A DNA stretch of 13,810 nt from Burkholderiaceae bacterium (GTDB lineage Bacteria; Pseudomonadota; Gammaproteobacteria; Burkholderiales; Burkholderiaceae). Location: assembly GCA_030151165.1 (NCBI GenBank), contig JASLEM010000493.1, forward strand, positions 1 to 13,810. Reading direction: 5' to 3'. The number at the start of each line of letters is the position of its first letter. Within the stretch, counting starts at the first letter, position 1. The translations under genes were made by a program, and so were the position numbers. Under the pieces are notes generated by a model that was given only the letters and a program-made list of their open reading frames with translations, made no database searches and was not told the DNA's origin. Shown piece after piece: positions 7,081 through 12,784 of this stretch.

Positions 7081-7230
7081 CTGCGTGGTGCGTAGGTCTC
7101 TGAAGGGGGTACGAGGAGACAAAACGCCGGCTCGAACGCTTATCGAGCCAGGCAGGCGGCGCCAACGAGCGACTGCCGGATCAGAACAGACGAAGGGCGC
7201 AGCCGAGAGGTTGTGCCCTTTTGTCCTTTT
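7071..7230 (+). ncRNA. Candidate small RNA or structured leader upstream of TSUP gene
   Basis: Starting downstream of the TATACT box, the plus strand carries a run of hairpins. They are GCACC/GGTGC (7077-7091), GTCTC/GAGAC (7096-7120), and a strong GGCTCGA/TCGAGCC (7129-7149) extended by GCC/GGC across a bulged A. Last comes a terminator-like stem at 7193-7220. There is no coding frame with a plausible start inside, although GAGGAGAC at 7113-7120 looks like a ribosome-binding site with no start codon after it. I compared it mentally with 4.5S RNA, 6S RNA and the SAH, fluoride and guanidine riboswitches and see no match. It could be an independent small RNA, an attenuating leader for the TSUP gene, or the relic of a lost gene. 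Confidence 0.3.
7193..7230 (+). terminator. Rho-independent terminator-like hairpin
   Basis: AAGGGCGCA (7193-7201) pairs fully with TGTGCCCTT (7212-7220), with one G-U pair and a 10-nt loop. It is followed by TTGTCCTTTT, so the RNA ends in an interrupted U-run. It lies 92 bp before the TSUP start and 225 bp after the oxidoreductase stop. It could end the cre-oxidoreductase message, a small RNA, or act as an attenuator. Confidence 0.5.
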
Positions 7231-7321
7231 CGGCCGCTTCTTTTCGGTCGGTACTTGCCGGATTGCTCCCGGCATCGGGGGATCGGCCGAGCGCACCGCC
7301 TCCCCAATCGATAATGCCGGG

Positions 7322-8086
7322 ATGATTGATTCCGTGCTCGTGATCGTGGCGCTGGCCTCCGGCCTGGCGGGTTTTGTGGATGCCGTGGTGGGCGGCGGCG
7401 GCCTGGTGCTGGTGCCGGCGTTGTTCGCGTCGTATCCGACGGCCGTGCCGGCGACGCTGTTCGGGACGAACAAGGGCGGCGCGATCTGGGGCACGGCGTG
7501 GGCGGCGGTGCAGTTCGCGCGCCGCGTGACGCTCGCGCGCGCGACGATGGCCTGGGGCATGGCCGGCGCGCTGGCGGGCGCGCTGGGCGGCGCGTGGGTG
7601 GTGACGCTGGTGAGCGCCAAGCCGCTGAAGCAGGCGTTGCCGCTGGTGTTGCTGGCGATCCTCGTCTACACGGTCAAGCGCAAGGATCTCGGGCGCGACC
7701 ACGTGCCGCGCCTGACGGGCCATGCCGAGGCGCGTGCCGCCGGCCTGATCGGCCTGGCGATCGGCTTCTACGACGGCTTCTTCGGGCCCGGCACCGGCAG
7801 CTTCTTCGTCTTCCTGTTCGTGCGGCTGCTGGGCTACGACTTCCTGCATGCGTCGGCCGCGGCGAAGCGCCTGAACACGGCGACGAACCTCGCGGCGCTG
7901 GCGTTGTTCGCGTGGACGGGGCACGTGTGGTGGCACGTCGCGGCGGTGCTGGCGGTGGCCAACGTCGTCGGCAGCCTGCTGGGCACGCGGCTGGCGCTCG
8001 CGCGCGGCGCGGGGTTCGTGCGGGTGGTGTTCATCGTCGTGGTGTCGGCGTTGATCGTGAAGACGGCGTACGACGCGTTCTTCTGA
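7322..8086 (+). CDS. TSUP-family permease (YfcA type)
   Basis: A 254-residue membrane protein of the TauE/SafE/YfcA family (E. coli YfcA has 269 residues) with about eight helices in two halves. The N-terminal half has GLAGFVDAVVGGGGLVLVPAL and FGTNKGGAIWGTAWA. The second half begins with the mirrored motif GFYDGFFGPGTGSFF at about 148-162, characteristic of the family. Members export or import small organic or sulfur anions such as sulfite and sulfoacetate; the substrate cannot be told from sequence. The start at 7322 gives the normal N-terminus. A GATAAT box (7310-7315) 6 nt upstream, with no Shine-Dalgarno, hints at a leaderless message. The frame remains open upstream to 6980 but with no family sequence. 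It is convergent with the small peptide gene downstream. Confidence 0.9.
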   Translation: MIDSVLVIVALASGLAGFVDAVVGGGGLVLVPALFASYPTAVPATLFGTNKGGAIWGTAWAAVQFARRVTLARATMAWGMAGALAGALGGAWVVTLVSAKPLKQALPLVLLAILVYTVKRKDLGRDHVPRLTGHAEARAAGLIGLAIGFYDGFFGPGTGSFFVFLFVRLLGYDFLHASAAAKRLNTATNLAALALFAWTGHVWWHVAAVLAVANVVGSLLGTRLALARGAGFVRVVFIVVVSALIVKTAYDAFF

Positions 8087-8110
8087 CGCCTGTTGTCGCC
8101 GCGGCGGACG

Positions 8111-8137
8111 AAAAAAAGCCTCGCGAATGGGCGAGGC
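8111..8137 (-). terminator. Terminator of small peptide gene A
   Basis: Read on the minus strand, GCCTCGC (from plus 8131-8137), a 6-nt loop and GCGAGGC (from plus 8118-8124) are followed by seven T's (plus 8111-8117). It lies 47 bp beyond the stop of the 8184-8378 gene. On the plus strand no T-run follows the stem, so it is not a good terminator for the convergent TSUP gene. Confidence 0.8.
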
Positions 8138-8183
8138 TCGAAGGAGCTGAGGGGGTGCGCGCGGTTGCGCGCGCGTCGGAGGC

Positions 8184-8378
8184 TCAGGCTCGTTGGGTGC
8201 GGTGGGCGACGATGGTGACGTGCTGCACGGGCGACTGGGCCATCGCGAGTTCCATCGCCTGGGTTTCCGTGGCCGAGCGCTGGTGGACGGCGGCGGCGCT
8301 GACGCCGGTGAAGGCGGCCAGGGTGGTGGCGACGGCCAGGGCGAAGGAGGCGGCTTGGGTGGCGATGGTCTTGGTCAT
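8184..8378 (-). CDS. Small exported or membrane peptide, paralog A
   Basis: A 64-residue protein. The N-terminus (MTKTIATQ) is followed by a hydrophobic alanine-rich segment at about 9-30 and a small-residue AAA/HQ boundary near 31, resembling a Sec signal peptide. The remaining 33 or so residues contain QAMELAMAQSPVQHVTIVAHRTQ. It matches the paralog at 8956-9147 at 52 of 63 aligned residues. Substitutions concentrate in the hydrophobic part, while the C-terminal VQHVTIVAHRTQ is unchanged, which points to selection on the mature peptide. The ATG at 8378 has GGAG about 8 nt upstream. A perfect GCGCGC hairpin (8157-8172) and a terminator follow the stop. I do not recognise a family. A membrane toxin of the type I kind is an alternative, less likely given the signal-like cleavage region. 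Confidence 0.75.
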   Translation of the reverse strand: MTKTIATQAASFALAVATTLAAFTGVSAAAVHQRSATETQAMELAMAQSPVQHVTIVAHRTQRA

Positions 8379-8411
8379 GATGGGCTCCGGTGTCTGGTGG
8401 GTTTGTCTGGT

Positions 8412-8432
8412 TCGGATCGCTTCGTGATCCGA
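8412..8432 (-). promoter_or_regulatory. Conserved inverted repeat upstream of peptide gene A
   Basis: TCGGATC (8412-8418) and GATCCGA (8426-8432) form a perfect 7-bp inverted repeat with a 7-bp spacer, 34 bp before the ATG. The same structure with 6-bp arms and an 8-bp spacer lies before paralog B (9184-9203). It could be an operator or a 5' hairpin in the RNA. Confidence 0.5.
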
Positions 8433-8445
8433 TGAATGAACTTTA
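8419..8445 (-). promoter_or_regulatory. Candidate promoter of peptide gene A (sigma-28-like)
   Basis: On the minus strand TAAAGTTC (plus 8438-8445) is followed after exactly 11 bp by CACGAAGC (plus 8419-8426). The flagellar sigma-28 (FliA) consensus is TAAAGTTT-N11-GCCGATAA: the -35 part matches at seven of eight, and the -10 part shares the central CGA only. Transcription would begin near 8411, leaving a leader of about 34 nt with a ribosome-binding site. Alternatively TAAAGT may be a sigma-70 -10 box. The stretch is strongly conserved in copy B. Confidence 0.35.
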
Positions 8446-8588
8446 GGCATCGCCTTGTCGCTCGGAAACCGGGTTGCGACGACTCGCCGGTAGGGCGGAG
8501 CGAAACGCAAATTCGGGCGATGGACCGTTGCGGTGTTGGTCTGGTTTTGTCGACGCTGCGCGTCGGGGTGGGGTTCGAGCTTGCGGGC

Positions 8589-8791
8589 GGCGACAGGGCG
8601 GGCTGGGGCGGCTCCCTGCGGCGCCTCGAGCATCTGAATTCGGCCTGGACGGCCGAATTCCGCGGGCCGGCTTGCGACGTAGGGACCGCGCGCCGTGGCG
8701 GGGCCGCGCTTCGACGGCTTGGTCGTTCGTCGCGAATGCCCGCACACGTGTCGAGGCGCCGCAGGGAGCCGCCCCTGCCCGCCCTGTCGCC
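8589..8791. repeat. 203-bp element with 41-bp inverted termini
   Basis: The left arm 8589-8629 and right arm 8751-8791 are reverse complements at 40 of 41 positions. Inside the 121-bp loop is a second, perfect palindrome, GAATTCGGCC / GGCCGAATTC (8636-8660, 5-bp spacer). There is no credible gene. It sits between the two copies of the peptide cassette and has no counterpart within them. It could be a REP/BIME-like extragenic repeat, a miniature inverted-repeat element without its own transposase, or a structured transcript. I see no clean flanking target duplication; the 9-mer CTGGTTTTG occurs at 8541-8549 and 8791-8799 but not at both element edges. Confidence 0.75.
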
Positions 8792-8820
8792 TGGTTTTGC
8801 GCTCGTTGTGGGGGTGGCGT

Positions 8821-8845
8821 GTCTCGACCCTTCGAGGGTCTCGAC
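8821..8845. repeat. Palindrome GACCCT-TCG-AGGGTC framed by GTCTCGAC repeats
   Basis: GACCCTTCGAGGGTC (8826-8840) is a perfect palindrome with a 3-nt centre, and GTCTCGAC occurs directly at 8821-8828 and 8838-8845. It lies between the inverted-repeat element and the terminator of peptide gene B, in gene-free sequence. Short extragenic palindromes of this look are common in related genomes, so it may be one copy of a dispersed repeat. Confidence 0.5.
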
Positions 8846-8896
8846 AGCTTGTGTGCCGGCGGGTTTTGGATGGTGGCGTCGCGTTGTCGATCGACG

Positions 8897-8920
8897 AAAA
8901 AAAACCTCGCGTTGGCGAGG
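8897..8920 (-). terminator. Terminator of small peptide gene B
   Basis: On the minus strand CCTCGC, a 4-nt loop and GCGAGG (plus 8905-8920) are followed by eight T's (plus 8897-8904). It lies 36 bp beyond the stop of the 8956-9147 gene and is the counterpart of the terminator at 8111-8137. Confidence 0.8.
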
Positions 8921-8955
8921 CTTTGAAGGAGCGGGCGCGCGATTCGCGCGCGGGT

Positions 8956-9147
8956 TCAGGCTTGGGTGCGGTGCGCGACGATGGTCACGTGCTGCACGGG
9001 GGATTCGGCCATCGCCAGTTCCATCGCCTGCGCTTCCGCGGTCGAGCGCTGATGCGCGGCGGCGCCGCTGACGCCGGTGAAGGCGCCGAGCGTGACGATG
9101 GCGGCCAGGGCGAGGGAAGCGGCTTGGGTGGCGATGGTCTTGGTCAT
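8956..9147 (-). CDS. Small exported or membrane peptide, paralog B
   Basis: A 63-residue protein, with N-terminal MTKTIATQAASLALAAI, a hydrophobic segment to about 30, a likely signal peptidase region GAAAHQ, and a short mature part containing QAMELAMAESPVQHVTIVAHRTQ. It lacks one arginine codon near the end relative to paralog A (TQA against TQRA). The start at 9147 is chosen because similarity to paralog A at protein level is best from this ATG, and a GGAG lies about 8 nt upstream. The frame extends 25 codons further to 9222, but that part is control-region DNA whose equivalent in copy A is shifted by indels. The family is not recognised. Both copies look intact, so both may be expressed. 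Confidence 0.75.
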   Translation of the reverse strand: MTKTIATQAASLALAAIVTLGAFTGVSGAAAHQRSTAEAQAMELAMAESPVQHVTIVAHRTQA

Positions 9148-9190
9148 GATGGGCTCCGATGCGTTGGGTGGTTTGTCTGGTTCCGGATCG

Positions 9191-9217
9191 CTTTCGTGAT
9201 CCGATGAATGAACTTTA
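9191..9217 (-). promoter_or_regulatory. Candidate promoter of peptide gene B (sigma-28-like)
   Basis: TAAAGTTC (minus strand, plus 9210-9217), 11 bp, then CACGAAAG (plus 9191-9198) repeat the arrangement before gene A. The 11-bp spacing and the CGA core are kept despite a one-base insertion nearby. The inverted repeat CGGATC / GATCCG (9184-9203) overlaps it. The rest of the gap (9218-9373) shows only the fading upstream edge of the duplicated block. Confidence 0.35.
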
Positions 9218-9373
9218 GGCATCCCCTTGTCGATCGGAAACCGGCCTGCGACGACTGGCTTTCACGCCAGGATGAAACGCGAATCCGGGCGACGAACCGT
9301 CAGCGATGGCGGCGGTCGCGCTGGATCGGGACGAAGCGGGCACACGACGGCGTGCCGGATCCTCCGCGCAACG

Positions 9374-9397
9374 AAAAAGCCCCGCGTCGCGGGGCTT
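9374..9397 (-). terminator. Terminator of the glycine-zipper gene
   Basis: AAGCCCCGCG (9377-9386) and CGCGGGGCTT (9388-9397) are perfect complements around one base, giving a stem of about 8 bp with a small loop. Read on the minus strand the stem is followed by TTTTT (plus 9374-9378, the last two also in the stem). It lies 50 bp beyond the stop of the 9447-10184 gene. Confidence 0.8.
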
Positions 9398-9446
9398 CTG
9401 TCGGCCGGTGGCGCCCCGGAAAAAGGCGCTCGGCGGGCGTGGGCGG

Positions 9447-10184
9447 TCAGCCTTGCGACGGATCGCTGGTCAGCGTGTTGCCTTCGACGCGCACGCGCGT
9501 GCCGACGGCGGGGACGGTGGCCTGGCGCACGGTGCGGATCGAGCCGTCGTTCATGCGCACGTGGACGTCGTAGGCCGTCGTCTTGCGTTCGTGCGACTCG
9601 ACGGCGTTGCCGATCAGGCCGCCGCCGACGGCGCCGATGATGCCGCCGAGGGTGTGGTTGCCGCGGCCGGCGATGCGGTTGCCGATGAGGGCGCCGCCGA
9701 CGCCGCCGGCGACCGCGCCGACGCCGTTGTTCTGGCCTTGCACGACGACGGCGCTGTACGAGTCGATCACGCCGCACGAGCTGCAGACGGGGACGCTGGC
9801 GACCTGTTGGGGTGCGCCGTTGGTGGATTCGTTGGCGACGCTGGAGCCGCCGCCGCTGGCGCCGTCGCTGCCGGCGCCGTTGTAGTTGTTGTGCTCGTGG
9901 TGCACCGGCGCGTGGTGTTCGCTGCGGGCGGGCACGGGCGCCGGCATGGGCGCGACGACGGGGGCGGCCGGGGCCTGGGCGACCTGGGTCGACGCGTCCA
10001 TCGGGGCGGAGCTGGCCGCGGCCGGGATCGCGCCGAGCGCGTCGGCGGAGGCGGTGTCCGAATGGTTGCTCTTCACGACCAGCGTGGTGGCGAGCGCGAC
10101 GATGGTCAGCGCCATCAGGCCGCCGCCGATCCAGATGCCGCGGTGCACGCCTTGGGACGGGGAGTTGTTGGTGATCGTGTTCAT
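9447..10184 (-). CDS. Glycine-zipper 2TM domain envelope protein
   Basis: A 245-residue protein with one N-terminal membrane helix at about 16-37. A low-complexity Pro/Ala, then His/Asn/Gly/Ser-rich linker follows (about 45-130). A CSSCGVIDSY motif is at 134-143, then two glycine-zipper helices (GVGAVAGGVGGALIGNRIAG, about 154-173, and GGIIGAVGGGLIGN, 180-193) as in the Rick_17kDa_Anti/SlyB family. A C-terminal beta-rich segment (YDVHVRMNDGSIRTV...GTRVRVEG) ends it. There is no lipobox, so it is probably anchored by the N-terminal helix rather than being a lipoprotein. Such proteins are associated with envelope stability and stress. The ATG at 10184 has GAAGGA (10192-10197 region) as ribosome-binding site; upstream in-frame extension to 10229 is unlikely. 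It has its own terminator and is divergent from the BenE-type gene. Confidence 0.88.
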   Translation of the reverse strand: MNTITNNSPSQGVHRGIWIGGGLMALTIVALATTLVVKSNHSDTASADALGAIPAAASSAPMDASTQVAQAPAAPVVAPMPAPVPARSEHHAPVHHEHNNYNGAGSDGASGGGSSVANESTNGAPQQVASVPVCSSCGVIDSYSAVVVQGQNNGVGAVAGGVGGALIGNRIAGRGNHTLGGIIGAVGGGLIGNAVESHERKTTAYDVHVRMNDGSIRTVRQATVPAVGTRVRVEGNTLTSDPSQG

Positions 10185-10457
10185 GGGGAGATCCTTCGCT
10201 TCTGGGGCCCGAAACTGTCGGGCTGCCACGATTAAACGCGGCGGCCGTCGCGTCGGATGTCAGCCAACGTGCCAAGTTGCTTCAGAAAGTGAGAATCGCG
10301 GCCATAGTCGAGTTCGGCTGACGAAGGCGTTGCCGTTTGTCCTACAGGCGGCGGGCTTTTCGCACGCGTCGTTCCTGCGATCGTTTTCGTTCATCCGCGC
10401 GCGGGATCGGGCCGCGAACGCGCGCATCGTGCGGCGACCGTCGAGTACGCTCGGGAC
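10185..10457. promoter_or_regulatory. Divergent intergenic region, glycine-zipper gene and BenE-type gene
   Basis: For the minus-strand gene a hairpin GCCCGA / TCGGGC (10207-10223) lies in the leader and a TTTAAT -10-like box just beyond it, but a -35 at normal spacing is not clear. For the plus-strand gene a TACGCT (10446-10451) lies 6 nt before the ATG with no Shine-Dalgarno. AT-richer patches near 10270-10320 could hold promoters for either gene. No open frame here has family features. Confidence 0.35.
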
Positions 10458-11624
10458 ATGCTGAAGGATTTCTCGCTCTCCGCGGTCGTCGCGGGCTTCA
10501 TCGCGGTGCTGGTCGGCTTCACGAGTTCGGTCGCGATCGTCTTCCAGGCGGCGCAGGCGCTCGGCGCGACGCCCGCACAGATCACGTCGTGGATGTGGGC
10601 GCTCGGGCTCGGCACGGGGCTGACCAGCATCGGGCTGTCGTGGTTCTATCGCCAGCCGGTGCTCACTGCGTGGTCGACGCCGGGTGCGGCGCTGCTGGTC
10701 GCGTCGCACGGCTTCACGCTGCCGGTGGCGACGGGCGCGTTCATCGTGTCGGCGGTGCTGATCACGCTGGCGGGCGCATCGGGGTTGTTCGCGCGGGTGA
10801 TGGACAGGGTGCCGGTCGCGATCGCCGCCGCGTTGCTGGCCGGCGTGCTGACGCGCTTCGGGCTCGACGCCGCGCTCGCGACGCATGGCGACGCGCTGCT
10901 GGTCGGCGTGATGGCGCTGGTGTTCGTCCTCGGCCGCCGCTTCTGGCCGCGCTTCGCGGTGCCGGGCGTGCTGGTGGCGGGCATCGTGATCGCGGCCGCG
11001 GGCGGGCGCATCGCGCTGGCGGACGTCCAGTGGGGCTGGGCGAGGCCGGTGTGGGTGATGCCCGAGTTCACGTGGACGGGCGCGATCAGCCTCGGGCTGC
11101 CGCTGTTCATCGTGACGATGGCGTCGCAGAACCTGCCGGGCGTGGCGGCGCAACGGGCGGCGGGGGTGACGGCGCCGGTGTCGCCGGTGATCGCGACGAC
11201 GGGCCTCGCGACGCTGCTGCTCGCGCCGTTCGGCTCGTTCGGCCTGAACCTCGCGGCGATCACCGCGGCGATCTGCATGGGCCCCGAGGCGCACCACGAC
11301 CCGAAGCGGCGCTACGTCGCGCCGATGGCGGCGGGCGTGTTCTACCTGCTGGTCGGGCTCGCGGGCGGCGCGGTGGTCGGGTTGATGGCGGCGTTCCCGC
11401 ACGCGCTGGTCGTGGCGGTCGCCGGGCTGGCGCTGCTGGGCACGATCGGGGGCGCGCTGGCGAGCGCGCTGGCGGTCGAGAAGCACCGCGACGCGGCCGC
11501 GATGACCTTCCTCGTGACGCTGTCCGGCGTGACCTTGGGCGGCATCGGCGCGCCTTTCTGGGGTGTCGCGGCAGGCGTCGTCGCCCTCGTTGTGCAACAC
11601 TGGCGGGCCGCGGCGCCGCGATAA
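10458..11624 (+). CDS. benE: BenE-family benzoate/proton symporter
   Basis: A 388-residue, about 11-12-helix inner-membrane protein of the BenE/YdcO family. Family features are the opening AGFIAVLVGFTSSVAIVFQAA, WSTPGAALL in the third helix region, and TMASQNLPGVAAQRA (220-234), the most conserved stretch of these transporters. The length is normal for the family (about 390). Members take up benzoate with protons in Acinetobacter, but no benzoate-degradation genes (benABCD, cat) are in the window, so the substrate and the symbol are provisional. It stands alone, divergent from the glycine-zipper gene and 179 bp before gshB. The ATG at 10458 is the natural start of the first helix. Confidence 0.88.
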   Translation: MLKDFSLSAVVAGFIAVLVGFTSSVAIVFQAAQALGATPAQITSWMWALGLGTGLTSIGLSWFYRQPVLTAWSTPGAALLVASHGFTLPVATGAFIVSAVLITLAGASGLFARVMDRVPVAIAAALLAGVLTRFGLDAALATHGDALLVGVMALVFVLGRRFWPRFAVPGVLVAGIVIAAAGGRIALADVQWGWARPVWVMPEFTWTGAISLGLPLFIVTMASQNLPGVAAQRAAGVTAPVSPVIATTGLATLLLAPFGSFGLNLAAITAAICMGPEAHHDPKRRYVAPMAAGVFYLLVGLAGGAVVGLMAAFPHALVVAVAGLALLGTIGGALASALAVEKHRDAAAMTFLVTLSGVTLGGIGAPFWGVAAGVVALVVQHWRAAAPR

Positions 11625-11803
11625 GTCCGGGAAAAGCCCCGGCCGACCCCGCGCCGGGTCGCTTCGCGCGATCATGGCGTCTTCCGCGCTGCCGCGCGCC
11701 CGCGTGTCGCGCGTCCCGCCCGCGCGCGAAGGCCGCGCCGCCGATCTCCACCCCGATTCCTCACGCCTGCGCGACGCCGCGGGCCAGCCCCGCAGGTGCC
11801 CCG
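11625..11803 (+). other. Gap between BenE-type gene and gshB
   Basis: GC-rich sequence with no credible gene. A CCCGGC / GCCGGG pairing lies just after the transporter stop but lacks a T-run. A short hairpin GCGGG-N5-CCCGC (11779-11793) sits immediately before the AGG ribosome-binding core of gshB and could affect its translation. An open frame from 11673 overlaps gshB out of frame and looks fortuitous. Confidence 0.4.
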
Positions 11804-12784
11804 ATGAAACTGCTGTTCGTTGCCGACCCGCTCGACACCTTCAAGATCTATAAGGACTCGACCTACGCGATGATGCGCGAGGCGTCCAGGCGCGGCCACG
11901 AGATCTTCTTCACCGAGCCGCGCAACCTGCGCTGGATCCGCGGCGGGCGTGTCGAGGCGCAGGTGCAGCGGCTGGCGCTGACGAACGTCGACAAGCACTC
12001 GCACGACGCCTGGTACACGACGGACGGCGCGCAGGGCGCGGTCGTCGCGAGCTTCGACGCGGTGCTGATGCGCAAGGATCCGCCGTTCGACACCGAGTTC
12101 TTCTACGCGACGCACCTGTTGAGCGCCGCCGAGCGCGAGGGCGCGTGCGTGCTCAACTCGCCGGCCGCGCTGCGCGACCACCCCGAGAAGCTCGCGATCC
12201 TCGAGTTCCCCGAGTTCATCGCGCCGACGCTCGTCACGCGCTACGCCGCCGACGTGCGCGCGTTCCACGCCGAGCACCAGGACATCATCCTCAAGCCGCT
12301 CGACGGCATGGGCGGCATGGGCATCTTCCGCGTGAAGGCGGACGGCCTGAACCTGGGCAGCATCATCGAGACGCTGAACCTCGACGGCGCGCGGACGCTG
12401 ATGGTGCAGAAGTTCGTGCCCGAGATCGTCGACGGCGACAAGCGCGTGCTGGTCATCGACGGCCAGCCCGTGCCGCACACGCTCGCGCGCATCCCGCAAG
12501 GCAACGAGGTGCGCGGCAACCTCGCGGCCGGCGGCCGCGGCGAGGCGAGGAAGATCACCGAGCGCGAGCGCGAGATCGCGTCCGTGATCGGCCCCAGGCT
12601 CGCGGCGCGCGGCCTGATGCTGATCGGGCTCGACGTCATCGGCGACGTGCTCACCGAGATCAACGTCACGAGCCCGACCACCTTCCAGGAAATCACCGAT
12701 CAATCCGGCTTCGACGTGGCGGCGATGTTCGTCGACGCGGTCGAGGCCAACGTTGCACGACACCGAGAAAAGAAGAAGAACTGA
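11804..12784 (+). CDS. gshB: Glutathione synthetase
   Basis: A 326-residue protein (E. coli GshB has 316) that joins gamma-glutamylcysteine and glycine using ATP, the second step of glutathione synthesis, in the cytoplasm. The N-terminal domain begins MKLLFVADPLDTFKIYKDST and contains MRKDPPFDTEFFYATHLL. The ATP-grasp domain has ILKPLDGMGGMGIF (K164; glycine loop 168-173), RIPQGNEVRGNLAAGG and the metal-binding INVTSPTTFQEI with E285 and N287. All key residues are present. AGG in GCAGGTG lies about 8 nt before the ATG. The first-step gene gshA, often adjacent in related genomes, is not in the window. The lysine-rich tail (REKKKN) comes from a purine run that also precedes the next start. Confidence 0.95.
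   Translation: MKLLFVADPLDTFKIYKDSTYAMMREASRRGHEIFFTEPRNLRWIRGGRVEAQVQRLALTNVDKHSHDAWYTTDGAQGAVVASFDAVLMRKDPPFDTEFFYATHLLSAAEREGACVLNSPAALRDHPEKLAILEFPEFIAPTLVTRYAADVRAFHAEHQDIILKPLDGMGGMGIFRVKADGLNLGSIIETLNLDGARTLMVQKFVPEIVDGDKRVLVIDGQPVPHTLARIPQGNEVRGNLAAGGRGEARKITEREREIASVIGPRLAARGLMLIGLDVIGDVLTEINVTSPTTFQEITDQSGFDVAAMFVDAVEANVARHREKKKN

Larger units (their letters stand above)
8107..8528 (-). repeat. Duplicated peptide cassette, copy A
   Basis: This block and 8893-9300 are diverged tandem copies about 770-790 bp apart. The similarity starts at the terminator A-run (GACG followed by A's), continues through the GC hairpin, the coding region and the upstream control region, and fades near 8528. 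The coding part looks roughly 85 percent identical by eye; the upstream stretch around 8426-8455 is nearly identical. Confidence 0.85.
8893..9300 (-). repeat. Duplicated peptide cassette, copy B
   Basis: This is the second copy of the block described at 8107-8528. Both have, in minus-strand order, an upstream control region, an inverted repeat, a short leader with ribosome-binding site, the coding region, a GC-only hairpin near the stop (here CGCGCG-ATT-CGCGCG at 8936-8950) and a terminator. Small indels in the hairpins and one lost codon separate the copies, so the duplication is not recent. Confidence 0.85.

Noticed and set aside
7096..7230. A known riboswitch or 4.5S/6S RNA
   Set aside because: The conserved cores I know for SAH, fluoride, guanidine and thiamine riboswitches, 4.5S RNA and 6S RNA are not present, so only an unnamed candidate RNA is reported.
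6980..7321. N-terminal extension of the TSUP permease back to 6980
   Set aside because: The frame happens to be open, but the extension is hydrophilic, unlike any family member, and crosses several hairpins and a terminator.
8589..8791. CRISPR array or insertion sequence with transposase
   Set aside because: There is only one inverted pair, no regularly spaced direct repeats and no transposase frame.
8436..8926. Plus-strand open frames between the two peptide cassettes
   Set aside because: They run through the inverted-repeat element and the control region of copy A and translate to Arg/Gly-rich sequence without motifs.
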